From Frankiaceae bacterium (lineage in GTDB: Bacteria > Actinomycetota > Actinomycetes > JAFAQI01), in assembly GCA_030840545.1 (NCBI GenBank), contig JAVEEH010000062.1, forward strand, positions 1 through 9,579: a stretch of 9,579 nt of DNA. The letters run 5' to 3'. The position numbers and the translations under genes were made by a program. A model generated the notes under the pieces. The model saw only the letters and a program-made list of their open reading frames with translations, was not told where the DNA came from and made no database searches. This document shows, one piece after another, positions 8,142 through 9,579 of the stretch; the first letter of the stretch is position 1; every line of letters begins with the position of its first letter.

Positions 8142-9579
8142 TCAGCCGCTCGTGGTCAGCGCGGACGCGTTGGTCTCGCCGTAGAGGTCGCGCACCCCAC
8201 CGGCCGGCACCTGGACGCTCTGCCCGGCCGGGGCCGAGGCGACCCAGCGACCGCTGCTGGCGTCGTAGGTCGCTGCGACGGTGCGGGTGTTGCCGCTTTG
8301 CCCGTTGCTGATCTCGACGACGGCGGACGCGACCTGACCGCTGGTGGCCCATGGCCGGAACGAACACGTCATGCACAACGGGCCGTGGCCGGGGAGGCCG
8401 CCCTGGTCGTCGGCATAGAAGGCGATGCCCGCCCGATGCGCAGCTGACGGCAGCCGCGGATAGACGATCGGGTCGACGACGAACGAGACCTGCGTGCCGT
8501 CGTGGCGGAGATCGCGCACGGTGATGCCGGTCCAGGGCGAGACCGTGAAGGGCTGCGAATCGAGGTGGTAGGCAACCGGCTTGCCGCCCTGGTGGATCTG
8601 TCCGTCGACGACGAAGCGGTAGGTGCCGTCCGGCACCTGGCCCCCCGGGACGTCCGCACGCGGGTAGGAGTCGAAGGCCTCGAACGACGCACGCCAGGTC
8701 CACTGCTGACCGCCGGAGCGGTAGGTCGGCAGGCCGGACACCATGTCGACCGGCTTGTCGAGGAAGACCTGCACCTCGCCGCTCTGGTCGGCGTAGGCCT
8801 GCCAGCTGCCCCCGACGAGCCGTTGCACCTGCACGGTCGGGTTGTCGGTCCAGTTGTCGCCGCCGACCCAGCGGAACTGCGTGGCGTCGAAGCGGGACAC
8901 GTTCCACGGCTGCGCGATCGGCTTGGCGGGGCCGACGCTGTCGGGGATCTGGGCGGCCCACGAGTCGTAGTAGAACGACGATATCTGGCCGAGGGTCGCG
9001 GCCTCGGCGACCTGTCGCACCTCGTCAGCCGCCGCGATCGGGTCGGTGGGCTGCGCGATGACGGGCGTGCCGCACAGCAGGTTCGCCGCCATGCCGACGA
9101 GGTTGGTCGCCATGTAGTCGGCGGTGTGCGGGCCGTACGACGTCAGCGCCTTGCGGTAGGCATCACGCGCCATGTATTCGCGGTAGGACACGGTGTAGCC
9201 GTCGTAGTCGCCGGTGTGCCCGAGACCGACTGACAGCGCGTAGCCGGTGCAGTGCGAGTAGTCGAACCCGTCGTTGTTGGCGCCGAGCTCGGTGTGGGTG
9301 AAGTTGCCCTTGATCTGCGTCAGGTCAGTCGGCTCGCTGCCGGCCTGCGCGACGTAAGACGGGTCGTTCCACCCGGACGCGTCGTTGTGGATCTCCGCCT
9401 CCATGTGGTCGAAGGCAGCCTTGCTCACGGTCATCCGCTTGGAGCCGAACAACCAGTCCTTCGTCGGGTCCGGGCAGTCATAGGTGGCTCCGGTGCCGAC
9501 CTGGTGGCACGGGACGACGTTCTGTCCCGGCCATCCTTCGTTGAGATCCGCCTGGTTGGCGTAGTCGAAGCCGAGCCAT
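8142..9579 (-). CDS. Neutral/alkaline ceramidase-like hydrolase (C-terminal part; N-terminus beyond window)
   Basis: The frame is open to the right edge; 478 residues are visible, starting mid-gene at WLGFDYANQADLNEGWPGQN. Neutral ceramidases are secreted Zn amidases that split ceramide into fatty acid and sphingosine. The assignment rests on GYTVSYREYMARDAY and TSYGPHTADYM (visible residues 127-156), which parallel the HYITTYEEYQAQRYE and YGPHT block of neutral ceramidases. It also rests on the following beta domain (about 232-347) with FRWVGGDNW, VQVQRLVGGSWQ, VPDGTYRFVVDG and DSQPFTVS, like the ceramidase C-terminal domain. Y128 aligns with the zinc-ligand tyrosine. A further domain of about 130 residues (350-478), with a CMTC pair (402-405), extends past the usual end. 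The His ligands and catalytic Ser region are outside the window. An in-frame TTG at 9452 is not the start, since coding continues upstream. The sialidase-fold gene lies 89 bp downstream. Substrate could be another N-acyl lipid. Confidence 0.72.
   Translation of the reverse strand, partial: WLGFDYANQADLNEGWPGQNVVPCHQVGTGATYDCPDPTKDWLFGSKRMTVSKAAFDHMEAEIHNDASGWNDPSYVAQAGSEPTDLTQIKGNFTHTELGANNDGFDYSHCTGYALSVGLGHTGDYDGYTVSYREYMARDAYRKALTSYGPHTADYMATNLVGMAANLLCGTPVIAQPTDPIAAADEVRQVAEAATLGQISSFYYDSWAAQIPDSVGPAKPIAQPWNVSRFDATQFRWVGGDNWTDNPTVQVQRLVGGSWQAYADQSGEVQVFLDKPVDMVSGLPTYRSGGQQWTWRASFEAFDSYPRADVPGGQVPDGTYRFVVDGQIHQGGKPVAYHLDSQPFTVSPWTGITVRDLRHDGTQVSFVVDPIVYPRLPSAAHRAGIAFYADDQGGLPGHGPLCMTCSFRPWATSGQVASAVVEISNGQSGNTRTVAATYDASSGRWVASAPAGQSVQVPAGGVRDLYGETNASALTTSG

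Noticed and set aside
6763..8184. A 473-codon plus-strand frame antisense to the sialidase-fold gene, and a 284-codon frame antisense to treX (3490-4344)
   Set aside because: Both are low-complexity shadows rich in V, R, D and G with no domain, opposite genes that are clearly real.
8053..8961. Upstream extension of the sialidase-fold reading frame to an early start inside the ceramidase-like gene
   Set aside because: The extension is an Arg/Pro/Gly-rich shadow of the ceramidase-like gene in another frame. The signal peptide and GAGGGG ribosome binding site place the start at 8052.
9450..9452. TTG at 9452 as the start of the ceramidase-like gene
   Set aside because: The frame continues upstream to the window edge with plausible protein sequence (GWPGQNVVPCHQVGTG), so the gene is simply cut by the edge.

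Overview
The window is GC-rich with strong third-position GC bias, and GTG and TTG starts occur beside ATG. With a treX-treY-treZ trehalose operon, a lipoprotein and a Ser/Gly-linked surface protein, it looks like chromosomal DNA of a high-GC Actinomycetota. Genus cannot be decided from what is visible. No mobile element, CRISPR array, tRNA or rRNA was recognised, and no stretch longer than about 90 bases lacks a gene.

Left block (1-4737, minus strand): treX, treY and the first 75 codons of treZ, transcribed right to left. Together they convert glycogen or maltodextrin to trehalose. TreX debranches glycogen, TreY turns the reducing-end maltose unit into a trehalosyl end, and TreZ cuts off free trehalose. 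The genes are almost contiguous: TGA-CCG-TTG between treX and treY, and TAG plus 9 nt before the GTG of treZ. All three lie in the same reading frame.

Middle block (4767-6229, plus strand): a secreted phosphoesterase-family lipoprotein (PF04185-like), then a small membrane protein with one transmembrane helix, a Pro-rich linker and a RodZ-C-terminal-like (DUF4115) domain. This block diverges from treX across only 29 bases. Those bases hold two opposed TANNNT -10-like elements placed so that both genes could be translated from leaderless transcripts.

Right block (6235-9579, minus strand): the C-terminal 478 residues of a neutral/alkaline ceramidase-like protein that enters from beyond the right edge, then an 89 bp gap, then a 605-residue sialidase-fold (BNR/Asp-box) protein with a signal peptide, a Gly/Ser linker and a C-terminal LANSG-TM-RRRR sorting-like tail. 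The middle and right blocks converge with only 5 bp between stop codons, next to an 8 bp GC hairpin.

The trehalose operon is well understood. The less ordinary content is the adjacent set of exported, possibly lipid- or glycan-directed proteins (phosphoesterase, sialidase-fold, ceramidase-like) and the compact architecture of the gene junctions. A functional link among the exported proteins is a hypothesis only.
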